Origin: JALYXV01 sp963733505
Lineage (GTDB): Bacteria > Actinomycetota > Acidimicrobiia > Acidimicrobiales > Palsa-688
Length of the DNA stretch: 64,000 nt
Assembly (NCBI GenBank): GCA_963733505.1
Contig: CAVTDW010000001.1
Span: forward strand, 1 to 64,000
Direction: 5' to 3'
In this document: piece after piece, positions 35,796 through 44,698 of the stretch
Position numbering within the stretch: the first letter of the stretch is position 1
Layout of the letters: every line of letters begins with the position of its first letter
The notes under the pieces: model-generated
What the model was told of the DNA's origin: nothing
What the model saw: the letters and a program-made list of their open reading frames with translations, nothing else
The model's database searches: none
Program-made: the position numbers and the translations under genes

Positions 35796-37523
35796 TTAGC
35801 GGTAGCGATTGGTGATCGGCATGCGCCGGTCACGACCGAATGCCTTGGGCGTGACCCGCACCCCGGGCGGGTATTGCCGGCGCTTGTATTCCGCCAGGTC
35901 GACCAGGCGTACCACCCGGCGGACCAGTTCCTCGTCGAATCCCGCTTCTACGAGTTCGGCCGCCGTGAGGTCCGACTCGATGTAGGCCTCGAGGATGGGA
36001 TCGAGGACGTCGTAGGGCGGCAAACTCTGGTCGTCGCGTTGCTCGGGCCGTAGCTCGGCCGAGGGGGGCTTGGTCAGCACCGCCTCCGGTATCGGGCCGG
36101 CGCCCCCCGCGCCCGCCCCTTGGGCGTTGCGCCACTGGCACAGCCGATACACCATGGTCTTCAACACGTCCTTGATGACCGCGAATCCGCCCGCAGTATC
36201 CCCGTAGAGCGTCGAGTAGCCGACCGCCAACTCGCTCTTGTTGCCGGTCGTGAGCACCATCCAGCCGAACTTGTTGGACAAGGCCATCAGGGTCACACCC
36301 CGGATCCGGCTCTGCAGATTCTCCTCGGTGAGATCCACCACCCGACCCTCAAACGATGGCGCAAGCATGTCCGTGAACGCGGCGTGGGCCGACTCGATCG
36401 GGATCACCCGATAGTCGACCCCGAGTTGCGCCGCCAGCTGCTGGGCGTCGGAGAGCGAATGGTCGCTCGAGAACCGCGACGGCATCGCGACACCGTGGAC
36501 GTGCTCGGCGCCGAGGGCGTCGGCCGCGACGGTCGCAACCAACGACGAGTCGATCCCGCCCGAGAGCCCGATCACGACGTCGGTGAAGCCGTTCTTGGCG
36601 ACATAGTCACGGGTCCCGACGACGAGCGCCCGGTAGATCTCCTCCTCGACCGGTAGTGCGGTGGCGATGGGATTTGGCAGCCGTGCCACCTGGCGAGCCG
36701 GACGGCGGCGCTCGGTGACGATCGACACCGGCAGCGGTGTCGCCTCAGCGCGGCCCCTCGGATCGAGGAGGCGCTTGCGGAAGACGGGGCGGATGTCGAC
36801 GTCCACCAGCGCCACCGTTTCCTCGAACTGCGGGACCGAGCAGACGATGTCGCCGTTGGCCGCCAGCACGACCGACGCCCCGTCGAAGACCAGCTCGTCC
36901 TGGCCCCCGAGCAGGTTGACGTACACAACGGCACAGGAGGCATCCGCGGCCCGCGTCGCCAGCATGCGTTCCCGTTCGGCCAAGCGGCCCCGGTAGTACG
37001 GGGACGCATTGATATTGGCGATCAACTCGGCACCGCCCGCCGCCTGGGCGGCGATGGGGCCGGCCGGGTCCCAGGCGTCCTCGCAGATGGAAACGCCGAC
37101 CCGGACGCCGCCGATGAGGTACAGCTCCCGGGCCCCCGTGCCGGCCGCGAAGTACCGCTTCTCGTCGAACACCCCGTAGTTGGGCAATACCTGCTTGCGG
37201 TAGACGCCCTGCACCTGCCCGAAGGCGCACACGGCGGCGGCGTTGTACAGGTCCATGCCCTGGTCCACGAAGCCGACGATGGCCGCGCATCCTTCGGTGG
37301 CCGCAGCCACCTTCGTCAACGCCGCCTGGTTGTCGGCGACGAAGCCGGGCTTCAGCAGCAGATCCTCCGGCGGATAGCCGGTAACCGCAAGTTCGGGGAA
37401 CACCGCAAGGTCGGCCCCCGCCTGTTCCGCGGCTGACAGCGCGGCGACAATCCGCTCGGCGTTGCCACCCAGGTCACCGACAACGGCGTTCAACTGGCAG
37501 AGGGCCAAGCGCAGGACGGTCAT
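35796..37523 (-). CDS. nadE: Glutamine-dependent NAD+ synthetase
   Basis: 575 residues from ATG 37523. The N-terminal nitrilase-type glutaminase has the Glu-Lys-Cys triad: FPELAVTGYPPEDLL (Glu), YRKQVLPNYGVFDE (Lys) and VGVSICEDAWDP (Cys). The C-terminal synthetase has the PP-loop VIGLSGGIDSSLVATV and the downstream TTGNKSELAVGYSTLYGD. The enzyme amidates deamido-NAD with glutamine and ATP, the last step of NAD synthesis. Normal length for the two-domain type. Divergent from glnE, with a GC-rich repeat tract between. Confidence 0.97.
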   Translation of the reverse strand: MTVLRLALCQLNAVVGDLGGNAERIVAALSAAEQAGADLAVFPELAVTGYPPEDLLLKPGFVADNQAALTKVAAATEGCAAIVGFVDQGMDLYNAAAVCAFGQVQGVYRKQVLPNYGVFDEKRYFAAGTGARELYLIGGVRVGVSICEDAWDPAGPIAAQAAGGAELIANINASPYYRGRLAERERMLATRAADASCAVVYVNLLGGQDELVFDGASVVLAANGDIVCSVPQFEETVALVDVDIRPVFRKRLLDPRGRAEATPLPVSIVTERRRPARQVARLPNPIATALPVEEEIYRALVVGTRDYVAKNGFTDVVIGLSGGIDSSLVATVAADALGAEHVHGVAMPSRFSSDHSLSDAQQLAAQLGVDYRVIPIESAHAAFTDMLAPSFEGRVVDLTEENLQSRIRGVTLMALSNKFGWMVLTTGNKSELAVGYSTLYGDTAGGFAVIKDVLKTMVYRLCQWRNAQGAGAGGAGPIPEAVLTKPPSAELRPEQRDDQSLPPYDVLDPILEAYIESDLTAAELVEAGFDEELVRRVVRLVDLAEYKRRQYPPGVRVTPKAFGRDRRMPITNRYR

Positions 37524-37619
37524 CGCGCTTCCAGCGTACGTCCGACCCATGAACCGAGCTGCGACCCCACCCGGCACCCAGACCGGCCGGTCCAAGGCGC
37601 CGGTCGTGATCGGCCCGGC

Positions 37620-37712
37620 CCCGCCGACCGGACCCGGCCGGGCCCGGCCCGGCCCGGCCAAGGCCCGACCCGACCGGCCCGGCCCGACCCGCCCGGCCAA
37701 GGCGCGGTCGTC
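37620..37712. repeat. CCCGG-type low-complexity tract
   Basis: Runs of GGCCCGGCC and GACCCGACC between nadE and glnE. It is a simple repeat; the glnE promoter and ribosome site should be near here but are not clear. Confidence 0.75.
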
Positions 37713-37737
37713 ACCTCGACCCCGTACCATCGCCAGT

Positions 37738-40737
37738 GTGCTGAGCGTGGCCGACACGGTGCTGGCCGAGGCCGCGGAACGATCGGCCGAGCCGGTCGCG
37801 GCCCGCCTGGTGGTGGGCCGCCTGATCGAAGGACAACCCGAGGTTGCCGCCCGCCTGCATGCCAACCGGGACCTGCTGGCCGCGACCGTCGCCGTGGGCG
37901 CCGCCAGCCCGCACCTGTCGCGCCTGATCACCACCGATTCGGCGGCGCTCGACGTGCTGGCCAACCTCGACGACCGCCCGGAGCTCGACCGGTCGGAGCC
38001 GGCCACCCTCGCCCGGTGGAAGCGGCTGGAACTGCTGCGCATCGCGGCCCGTGACCTGCAAGGGATCGACGCCCTCGAAGCGACCGGGAGTGCCCTGGCC
38101 CGGCTGGCCGACGATGTGCTGGCGGACGCAATCCGCCTGGCGGGCCTCGACGACGCCGACCTTTCGGTGATCGGCATGGGCAAGCTGGGTGGCCGAGAAC
38201 TCAACTACGCCAGCGACATCGACATCATGTTCGTGGGCGAAGCCGACGCCCGAAAGCCCCTGGCCATCGCCCGCCAGGCCTGGAAAGTCGACGTCGACCT
38301 GCGCCCCGAGGGTCGCAGTGGTCCCCTGACCCGATCCCTCGAGTCCTACCGCAGCTATTGGGACCGGTGGGCCCAGACCTGGGAGTTCCAAGCCCTCATC
38401 AAGGCCCGGGCGGTCGCCGGTCAAGCGGACCTCGGCGCCGCCTTCATGCAGGCGGCGGCCGAGCGGGTATGGACCCGGCCCTTCGGCGCCGACGACCTCC
38501 GAGCGGTGCGCTCCATGAAAGCCCGCACCGAAGGCGACGTGGCCCGCAAGGGCCTGTCGGCCCGTGAGCTGAAGCGCGGTCCGGGCGGTATCCGGGATAT
38601 CGAATTCGCGGTGCAGCTGCTGCAGCTGGTCCACGGACGGGCCGACTCCGCCCTGCGCTCACCGACGACCCTCACGGCCCTGTCGGAACTGGCGACCGCG
38701 GGCTACGTCGCGGCGACCGACGCCGAGGCGCTGGAGCTGGCGTACCGGTTCCTCCGGGCGGCCGAGCACCGCCTGCAGTTGGTCGAGGACCAGCAGGTGC
38801 ACGCCCTCCCGACCGACGCCGCGGGTCGAACCCGGCTGGCCCGGGTCATGGGCTTCCGCGACGACTCCCGCGCCACCGCGACGGCCTACTTCGAGGCGGA
38901 GCTGCGCCGCCACCAGGCAACGGTTCGTTCGATCCACGAACGGGTCTTCTTCCGACCCCTGCTGGAAGCATTCACCCGGGCGCCGTCGAAACGCCAGAAG
39001 CCGAGTCCCGAGGAACCGACGACCGGCCTGAGCGGGGCGGCCATCGCCGACCGCCTGGCCGCCTTCGGATTCAGCGACGCCGAGCGGACCCGCCAGGCGG
39101 TGCAGGAACTGACCAAGGGTTTCACCCGGTCGTCGCGGCTGATGCAGCAGCTGTTGCCGCTCCTGTTCGGATGGCTTTCGGATTCCCCCGATCCCGACCT
39201 GGGCTTGTTGGGACTGCGGTCCCTTGCCACCGGGCAGCACCGCCGTGACCAGCTGGTGGCATTGTTCCGGGAGTCACCGGAGGCGGCCCGGCGGCTGTGC
39301 TTGCTGCTCGGCACCAGCCCCTTGTTCAACCGGGCCTTCGAGCGCCAGCCGGAGCTGCTGGCCGACCTGGCATCGGGTGACGTGCTCGGGGGCCACACGA
39401 GGGCCGAGATGATCGGTGACGGGGGCCAAGGGTTCCTCGACGCCACCAGCCGCGCCGGGTTCCCCCGCCTCCTCGCTCCCGTGGCGGTCGCGCTCGACAC
39501 CCCCACCGACAGCGACGCCCCCGGCGACGACACCCCCACCGAGAGCGGCGCCCCGGCCGGCGATCGGCCCACCGAGAGCGCCAACCCGGACGACGACCCC
39601 GCGGACACCATCCGCCCATCCACCGGATTGGCGCTCTTTCGGGGCGGGTCCAGCACCCTCGCCCCGGCGGCGTTCGCGTCGGGCGACGGACCACGAACGA
39701 AGGGCGAACTGCGCGTCCAGGCGTCCACCTCACTTTCGTGGCGGGCCGGGCCCGACGAACGGCGCCACGGGCTCGAGCGCCTCGTCCGCTCGGAATGGCT
39801 GCGCCTGGCCGCGGGCGACGTGCTCGGGTTACGCGACGTGGCGTCGACCGAACGGGGCCTGTCGACCCTCGCCGAAGTCGTCCTGGAAACAGCCCTGAAC
39901 GAGATCCAGCCCAAGGTTCCCTTCGCCGTGGTCGCCATGGGCCGCTTCGGTGGCGGCGAACTCTCCTATGCCAGCGACCTCGATGTCTTGTTCGTCTACG
40001 ACAGCGACCAGACGGCGGTCGGTGAGGCGACGGCCACGGCGCTCATGCGCTACCTGAACGGCGACACTCCCGCCACCCGGCTGTGGACGACCGACGCCGA
40101 CCTGCGGCCCGAGGGCCGCCAAGGCCCCCTGGCCCGCAGCGTGGAGGCCTACCAGCGCTACCACGAACGGTGGGCCCAGCTCTGGGAACGCCAGGCGCTG
40201 CTGCGGGGCCGCGTCGTGGCCGGCGACCCCGAGGTGGGCCGGCGCTTCCAGGAGATCGTGAGGCCGTTCGTCTGGGACGCCGCGTTCACCGTCGACGACG
40301 TCCGCGAGATCCGAAAGATGAAGGCCCGGATCGAACGGGAGCGCATCCCGGCGGGCGAGGACCCGCAGTTCCACCTGAAACTCGGCCGAGGTTCCCTCTC
40401 CGACGTCGAGTGGACCGTGCAACTCCTCCAGCTCCAGCACCAGATCCAGGCCGAGGGCACCATGACCGCCCTCGACGCCCTCGTGTCCGCAGGCGCCATC
40501 GACGGTGAGGACGCGGGGGTGCTGCGGGCGGCGTACCGGTTCTGCGAGGAAACCCGCAACCGGCTCTACCTCGTCCGGGGCCAGCCGGGAGACGCCCTCC
40601 CGGCGACGGGGCCGGTGCTCACCCACCTGGCCCGCAGCCTGGGCACGACGCCCACCGACCTGCGCGACGAGTACCGCCGCCGGACACGCCGGAGCCGCCA
40701 GGTCGTGGAACGACTCTTCTACGGGCGGGCCGGCTAA
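37738..40737 (+). CDS. glnE: Glutamine synthetase adenylyltransferase / adenylyl-removing enzyme
   Basis: 999 residues from GTG 37738; upstream codons only code for a Pro/Arg repeat. Two nucleotidyltransferase domains are visible. The N-terminal one (de-adenylylation in this family) has VIGMGKLGGRELNYASDID; the C-terminal one (adenylylation) has VVAMGRFGGGELSYASDLD, both with the G-GG-E-x-x-x-SD-D signature. Each is followed by a helical domain (KARTEGDVARKGLS, KARIERERIPAGEDPQF). Between them, near residues 585-625, is an unusual Asp/Pro/Thr-rich insert (DTPTDSDAPGDDTPTES). The enzyme modifies the Tyr of GlnA1; a matching GlnA with KDLYDLPPEE is encoded at 50564-51988. Confidence 0.96.
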   Translation: MLSVADTVLAEAAERSAEPVAARLVVGRLIEGQPEVAARLHANRDLLAATVAVGAASPHLSRLITTDSAALDVLANLDDRPELDRSEPATLARWKRLELLRIAARDLQGIDALEATGSALARLADDVLADAIRLAGLDDADLSVIGMGKLGGRELNYASDIDIMFVGEADARKPLAIARQAWKVDVDLRPEGRSGPLTRSLESYRSYWDRWAQTWEFQALIKARAVAGQADLGAAFMQAAAERVWTRPFGADDLRAVRSMKARTEGDVARKGLSARELKRGPGGIRDIEFAVQLLQLVHGRADSALRSPTTLTALSELATAGYVAATDAEALELAYRFLRAAEHRLQLVEDQQVHALPTDAAGRTRLARVMGFRDDSRATATAYFEAELRRHQATVRSIHERVFFRPLLEAFTRAPSKRQKPSPEEPTTGLSGAAIADRLAAFGFSDAERTRQAVQELTKGFTRSSRLMQQLLPLLFGWLSDSPDPDLGLLGLRSLATGQHRRDQLVALFRESPEAARRLCLLLGTSPLFNRAFERQPELLADLASGDVLGGHTRAEMIGDGGQGFLDATSRAGFPRLLAPVAVALDTPTDSDAPGDDTPTESGAPAGDRPTESANPDDDPADTIRPSTGLALFRGGSSTLAPAAFASGDGPRTKGELRVQASTSLSWRAGPDERRHGLERLVRSEWLRLAAGDVLGLRDVASTERGLSTLAEVVLETALNEIQPKVPFAVVAMGRFGGGELSYASDLDVLFVYDSDQTAVGEATATALMRYLNGDTPATRLWTTDADLRPEGRQGPLARSVEAYQRYHERWAQLWERQALLRGRVVAGDPEVGRRFQEIVRPFVWDAAFTVDDVREIRKMKARIERERIPAGEDPQFHLKLGRGSLSDVEWTVQLLQLQHQIQAEGTMTALDALVSAGAIDGEDAGVLRAAYRFCEETRNRLYLVRGQPGDALPATGPVLTHLARSLGTTPTDLRDEYRRRTRRSRQVVERLFYGRAG

Positions 40738-40871
40738 ACCGGCGTCAGGACGCACCAGCGCTCGAGCTGCGCTTCCCCGCCTGCGCAGGGAGGCGCCGGG
40801 CCGCCGCGCACGCCGCCAACTTCCGTCCACCCGACGTCGCCCACAATCGGGGCGGCCTTTTCCCAGATCAT

Positions 40872-40905
40872 TTGACAACTAATGATTCGAGTGCTAATCA
40901 TTAGT
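40872..40905 (+). promoter_or_regulatory. marR promoter overlapped by a perfect operator palindrome
   Basis: TTGACA at 40872-40877 and TAATCA at 40895-40900 with a 17-base spacer. ACTAATGATT (40878-40887) and AATCATTAGT (40896-40905) form a perfect inverted repeat with an 8-base centre, covering the spacer and the -10. The expected RNA start is only a few bases before ATG 40911. Confidence 0.85.
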
Positions 40906-40910
40906 GGTCT

Positions 40911-41354
40911 ATGGAAGAGCGTCTGGGTCGCCTGCTGGCAATGACGGGCAAGGTGGCGCGGGAGTACTTCGACCGCGATCTCATGGCCATCGGATCGTCG
41001 CTCAACACCTACGTGGTGCTGCGGACCGTCTCCCAGTGGCCCGGCGTCAGCCAGCGCCAGCTGGCAACCTCGCTCGGCATCGAGGGCCCCACCCTCACCC
41101 ACCACCTCGACCGCCTGGCGGCCGACGGGCTGATCGAGCGAGCCCGCAACCCCTCCGACCGGCGGGTTTCCTACGTCGAGCTCACCCCGGCGGGCCGCAC
41201 CCACCTCGACCGGGTCGAAACCCACGCCCAGCTGCGCGACAAGGAGTTCCGCAGCATGTTCACCCCCGAAGAGGCGGCGACGCTGGTGTCGCTGCTGAAC
41301 CGCATCCGAGACCACTTCACGGAGGAGGCTGATGTCAACCACGCAGCTGGATAG
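40911..41354 (+). CDS. MarR-family repressor
   Basis: 147 residues. The winged-helix core is SQRQLATSLGIEGPTLTHHLDRLAADGLIERARNPSDRRVSYVELTPAGR, with the DRR wing tip. Helices before and after form the dimer interface. It lies 5 bases downstream of a perfect palindrome in its own promoter, and its 3' end overlaps the ABC transporter gene by 23 bases, so it most likely represses itself and the exporter. The ligand is probably a drug or toxic metabolite; not known. Confidence 0.93.
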   Translation: MEERLGRLLAMTGKVAREYFDRDLMAIGSSLNTYVVLRTVSQWPGVSQRQLATSLGIEGPTLTHHLDRLAADGLIERARNPSDRRVSYVELTPAGRTHLDRVETHAQLRDKEFRSMFTPEEAATLVSLLNRIRDHFTEEADVNHAAG

Positions 41355-42330
41355 CCAGACCCCGGCGGCCCCGGGCGGGGCGGCCGACGAGGTCATCCGC
41401 ACCATCGACCTGACCAAGGTGTATCCCGGCACCGATTTCAAGGCGGTCGACACCCTCAACCTGTCGGTCCTGCGTGGCGAGATCTTCGGCCTCCTCGGAC
41501 CCAACGGGGCCGGCAAGACGACCACCGCGGGGATGCTGACCACCCGGGTCATCCCGACCTCGGGCCAGGCCATCGTGGGCGGGATCGACGTGGTCGCCCA
41601 CCCGGCGCTGGCCAAGCAGGTCATCGGCGTGGTCACCCAGCAGAACACCCTCGACCGGGCGCTCACGGTGTGGGAGAACCTGTTCTACCACGGGCGACTG
41701 TTCGGCATGCCGAGCAAGGAAGCGAAGTCGGCGGCCGACCAGCTGCTCGAGCAGTTCCACCTGACCAACTGGTCCAAGGCGTCGGTCTTCGCCCTCTCGG
41801 GCGGCATGGCGCAGCGCCTGATGGTGGCCAGGTCGATCCTGCACAAGCCGGACATCTTGTTCCTCGACGAGCCGACAGCAGGGCTGGACCCGCAGAGCCG
41901 GATCGCCCTGTGGGAGATCCTGGGCGAGCTGCACCGGGCCGGCCAGACGATCCTGCTCACCACGCACTACATGGAAGAGGCCGACCAGCTCTGCAACCGG
42001 TTGGCAATCATGGACCATGGGAAAATCCTCGCCCTCGACACACCGGCGGGTCTGAAGGCGTCCGTCGGTGCCGACTCGATCGTGACGGTGCACGCGTCGG
42101 GCGACCTCAACGCACTTGCGATGTTGTTGGAGCACGAGGTCGCCGGAGTGACGTCGGTCAACCAGGTCGACGGCAGCCTCCGCGTGCATGTGAAGGGGGC
42201 GTCGAGCGTCGTGCCGCCGATCGTCACCTCGGCCGAGAAGGCGGGGTTCAGCGTGCAGGACCTGTCGGTCGCCGAGCCCACCCTTGAGACCGTCTTCATC
42301 AACCTGACCGGAAAGGAACTACGGGACTGA
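41332..42330 (+). CDS. ABC-2 type exporter ATP-binding protein (DrrA-like)
   Basis: 332 residues. Walker A LLGPNGAGKTTT, Q-loop VTQQNTLDRALT, signature LSGGMAQRL (Met in place of the usual Gln), Walker B ILFLDEPTAGLDP and H-loop TTHYMEE are all present. The C-terminal 90 residues (VTVHASGDLNAL ... EPTLETVFINLTGKEL) are typical of daunorubicin-resistance-type exporters. It pairs with the permease that starts at the next base (one-base overlap). Confidence 0.95.
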   Translation: MSTTQLDSQTPAAPGGAADEVIRTIDLTKVYPGTDFKAVDTLNLSVLRGEIFGLLGPNGAGKTTTAGMLTTRVIPTSGQAIVGGIDVVAHPALAKQVIGVVTQQNTLDRALTVWENLFYHGRLFGMPSKEAKSAADQLLEQFHLTNWSKASVFALSGGMAQRLMVARSILHKPDILFLDEPTAGLDPQSRIALWEILGELHRAGQTILLTTHYMEEADQLCNRLAIMDHGKILALDTPAGLKASVGADSIVTVHASGDLNALAMLLEHEVAGVTSVNQVDGSLRVHVKGASSVVPPIVTSAEKAGFSVQDLSVAEPTLETVFINLTGKELRD

Positions 42331-43271
42331 TGACCGACACTGTGAATGCTGTGAGTGCTGGGCCCGATGGCGTCGCTGGTCCGGCGCCCGAGGCACCCTC
42401 GCCGGGTCCTGTGGTGCCGTCCTATGTCGGGGCCAAGCGGGGCCGGACGGCTGCGCTGGCGAGCCGGCAGGCGTTCCTCGCGTTGATGCAGCGGGACCTG
42501 ACGGTGCTGAAGAAGAACGCGGGCGAGTTCATCGGCCGGACCATCATCCAGCCGTTCCTGTTGGTGTTCGTGTTCCTGTATGTGTTTCCCCAGATCGGGC
42601 AGGGGATCGGGAGTTCGGGCGGGACGGCGGGCGAGTCGGCCTTCGCCAGCGTGCTGATCGCGGGCGTGATCGGGATCTCGATCATGTTCCAGGGGATCAT
42701 GTCGGTGGCGCTGCCGATGGCGACGGAGTTCGGCTACACCAAGGAGATCGAGGACCGGGTGCTGGCGCCCATGCCCGTCTCGCTGGTGGCGATCGGCAAA
42801 GTCGCCGCCGGCGCCGTGCAGGGGCTGATCGCCGCCGCGATCGTGTTCCCCGTGGCCCGGTTCGTGCACGCTCGCGGGGTCACGGCGCATCTCGCTATCC
42901 ACTGGCCGATCCTGGTCACGTTGCTGCCGATCGCGTGCGTGATGTGCGCCGCCTTCGGGTTGGTGCTCGGGACGCGCGTCGAGCCCCGCAACATCTCGGC
43001 CATGTTCGGCTTCATCGTCTTGCCCATGACGTTCCTGGGCGGGACGTACTACACGTGGACGGCGCTGCAGCACGTGAAGGTGTTCGGGTTTCCGTGGTTG
43101 CAGACGCTGGTGCTCGTGAACCCGTTGATCTACGTGACCGAGGGCTTCCGGGCGGCGTTGACGACGACGTCGCACATGCACCTGTATGTCATCTACCCGG
43201 TCCTGCTCGCCATCTGCGCCGTGTTGCTGTGGCAGGGCATCGCGGGCTTCAAGAAGCGGGTCCTCGCCTAG
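42330..43271 (+). CDS. ABC-2 type exporter permease (DrrB-like)
   Basis: 313 residues, six predicted helices. RDLTVLKKNAGEFIGRTIIQPFLLVFVFLYVF and EDRVLAPMPVSLVAIGKVAAGAVQ are typical of DrrB-like permeases, followed by MFGFIVLPMTFLGGTYY and PLIYVTEGFRAALTT. The start overlaps the ATPase stop by one base. It forms, with the ATPase, an exporter under MarR control; substrate unknown. Confidence 0.93.
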   Translation: MTDTVNAVSAGPDGVAGPAPEAPSPGPVVPSYVGAKRGRTAALASRQAFLALMQRDLTVLKKNAGEFIGRTIIQPFLLVFVFLYVFPQIGQGIGSSGGTAGESAFASVLIAGVIGISIMFQGIMSVALPMATEFGYTKEIEDRVLAPMPVSLVAIGKVAAGAVQGLIAAAIVFPVARFVHARGVTAHLAIHWPILVTLLPIACVMCAAFGLVLGTRVEPRNISAMFGFIVLPMTFLGGTYYTWTALQHVKVFGFPWLQTLVLVNPLIYVTEGFRAALTTTSHMHLYVIYPVLLAICAVLLWQGIAGFKKRVLA

Positions 43272-43345
43272 CGCTCCGGTTGGGGCCTTTCGGTCTGGCG
43301 GGGGCCGCTTCGGTTGCGGGGGCCGGCCCGCGTTGCGACGTGGCT

Positions 43346-44056
43346 TCAGGGCCAGAGGCCGAGAATCTGCCAGCCGAGATCTGGGAAACCGGCGGCCTCG
43401 GCGACCTTGGCCGACGCCGTGTTGCGCGGGTCGTGGAGGTAGGTGGGAACCATTCCTTCGGCGATCACCCGGCGGGCCGCCTGAGCCACCAGGCGGCGGC
43501 CCAACCCCCGACCGGCGAAGCGCTCCTCGGTGCCCACCGCCAGCTCCCGGCCGAAGCGGTCGTGGCGCTTGATGCCCACGCCCGCGGCATAGCTGCCGTC
43601 GACGAGGGCGACGAGGACCTCGCCACCAAAGGGGTGCAGCCAGGCCGGAACCCTGGGCTCGTCTGCGGGCAACCAGATCCCGGCATCGGGCAGGACCTCG
43701 GGGGCCGCGGGTGAATCGGTCCAGCGAAACACGCCCGCCCGCAGCCGGGCATTGGGCTGCCCCAACAACTCACCAAGGCGGTTGCCGAGCCCCTCGAGGC
43801 CGCCACTGGCGGCCACCTCTCGTGCCTCTGCCAGGATGCTGGGCGGAACCGAGAGCACCGCTCCCATCGGGCTGCTGATCCCGAGCACCGAATGAACCCG
43901 GCCATCCCATCCCGGTTCCACCCGGCCGGGCGAGGTGGTGACCACCACGTCGCCGGTGGGTGGCCACTGGCCGAGCCAGGTGGCTAAGTGCTCGTCGAGG
44001 CGACTGGGGTTACCGGCGCGGTCAGCCTCCGAGCTGGAACGAGGTGCGATCGCCAT
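43346..44056 (-). CDS. GNAT-family acetyltransferase
   Basis: 236 residues from ATG 44056. The C-terminal half is a GNAT fold with the acetyl-CoA loop ERFAGRGLGRRLVAQAA (R-x-x-G-x-G/A) and YLHDPRNTASAKVAEAAGF. The N-terminal half (about 110 residues) does not look like GNAT and may bind the substrate. The start lies inside the end of the ECF sigma gene (35-base overlap), so the two are probably co-transcribed and translation coupled. Substrate unknown. Confidence 0.85.
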   Translation of the reverse strand: MAIAPRSSSEADRAGNPSRLDEHLATWLGQWPPTGDVVVTTSPGRVEPGWDGRVHSVLGISSPMGAVLSVPPSILAEAREVAASGGLEGLGNRLGELLGQPNARLRAGVFRWTDSPAAPEVLPDAGIWLPADEPRVPAWLHPFGGEVLVALVDGSYAAGVGIKRHDRFGRELAVGTEERFAGRGLGRRLVAQAARRVIAEGMVPTYLHDPRNTASAKVAEAAGFPDLGWQILGLWP

Positions 44057-44597
44057 CGGCCTCCCCGTCGTCGCCGTCCTCGCCGATTGCTGCCACCAGT
44101 TCGGCCCGGGCCCGAGCGACGCGTGATCGGATCGTGCCGATCGGACAACGGCAGACCTCGGCGGCCTCGGCGTAGGACAGACCGAGCACTTGGGTAAGGA
44201 CAAACGCCGCCCGACGGTCCTCGGGCAGCTGCCCGATGACGGTCCGCAGCACCACCTGCTCGTCTGGGTGGGCGGCGACCGAGGATGCGCTGGTTGTCGT
44301 CGTCGCCATGGTCTTGGCCGTCGTTGCCCGGCGACGCCGCTGCGTGCGGATGTGATCGGCCACCGTGCGGCGGGCAATCGCGAGCAGCCAGGTTCGTGCA
44401 CTGGAGTCGCCACGGAAGCGTGGCAAGGCCTTGATGGCCCTGAGATAGACCTCCTGGGTCAGGTCGTCGGCATTGCCGGCATCTCCGAGGTGGGCGCAGA
44501 ATCGCCATACCTGTGCTTGCGTGGCGCGCACGAGGCGCTGCAAGGCAACGCGGTCACCAGCGGCAGCATCCAGGGCGAAGCCGGTGACCTCGTCCAT
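44022..44597 (-). CDS. ECF-family RNA polymerase sigma factor
   Basis: 191 residues from ATG 44597. Region 2 is CAHLGDAGNADDLTQEVYLRA and TWLLAIARRTVADHI; region 4 is LPEDRRAAFVLTQVLGLSYAEAAEVCRCPIGTIRSRVARARAEL. A Thr/Ala-rich linker joins them. Divergent from a zinc-finger anti-sigma gene 101 bases away that leads the copper cluster, so it is the likely regulator of that cluster. Confidence 0.93.
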   Translation of the reverse strand: MDEVTGFALDAAAGDRVALQRLVRATQAQVWRFCAHLGDAGNADDLTQEVYLRAIKALPRFRGDSSARTWLLAIARRTVADHIRTQRRRRATTAKTMATTTTSASSVAAHPDEQVVLRTVIGQLPEDRRAAFVLTQVLGLSYAEAAEVCRCPIGTIRSRVARARAELVAAIGEDGDDGEADGDRTSFQLGG

Positions 44598-44698
44598 GGC
44601 TGCCAGGCTATGGCACGTCGCGGCGCAATGACATCCGCCCCGAGGGGCAGGCGCCGGAGAGGATGGAACTTGGTGTGCACGGGCGGCGACTATCAGAC

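Noticed and set aside
35496..35833. Long N-terminal extension of the third glycosyltransferase
   Set aside because: Arg/Ser-rich, overlaps a small gene in another frame, and the TTG at 35383 directly precedes the first hydrophobic helix.
37620..37712. CRISPR-like repeat between nadE and glnE
   Set aside because: Short degenerate CCCGG runs with no regular spacers; simple low-complexity sequence.
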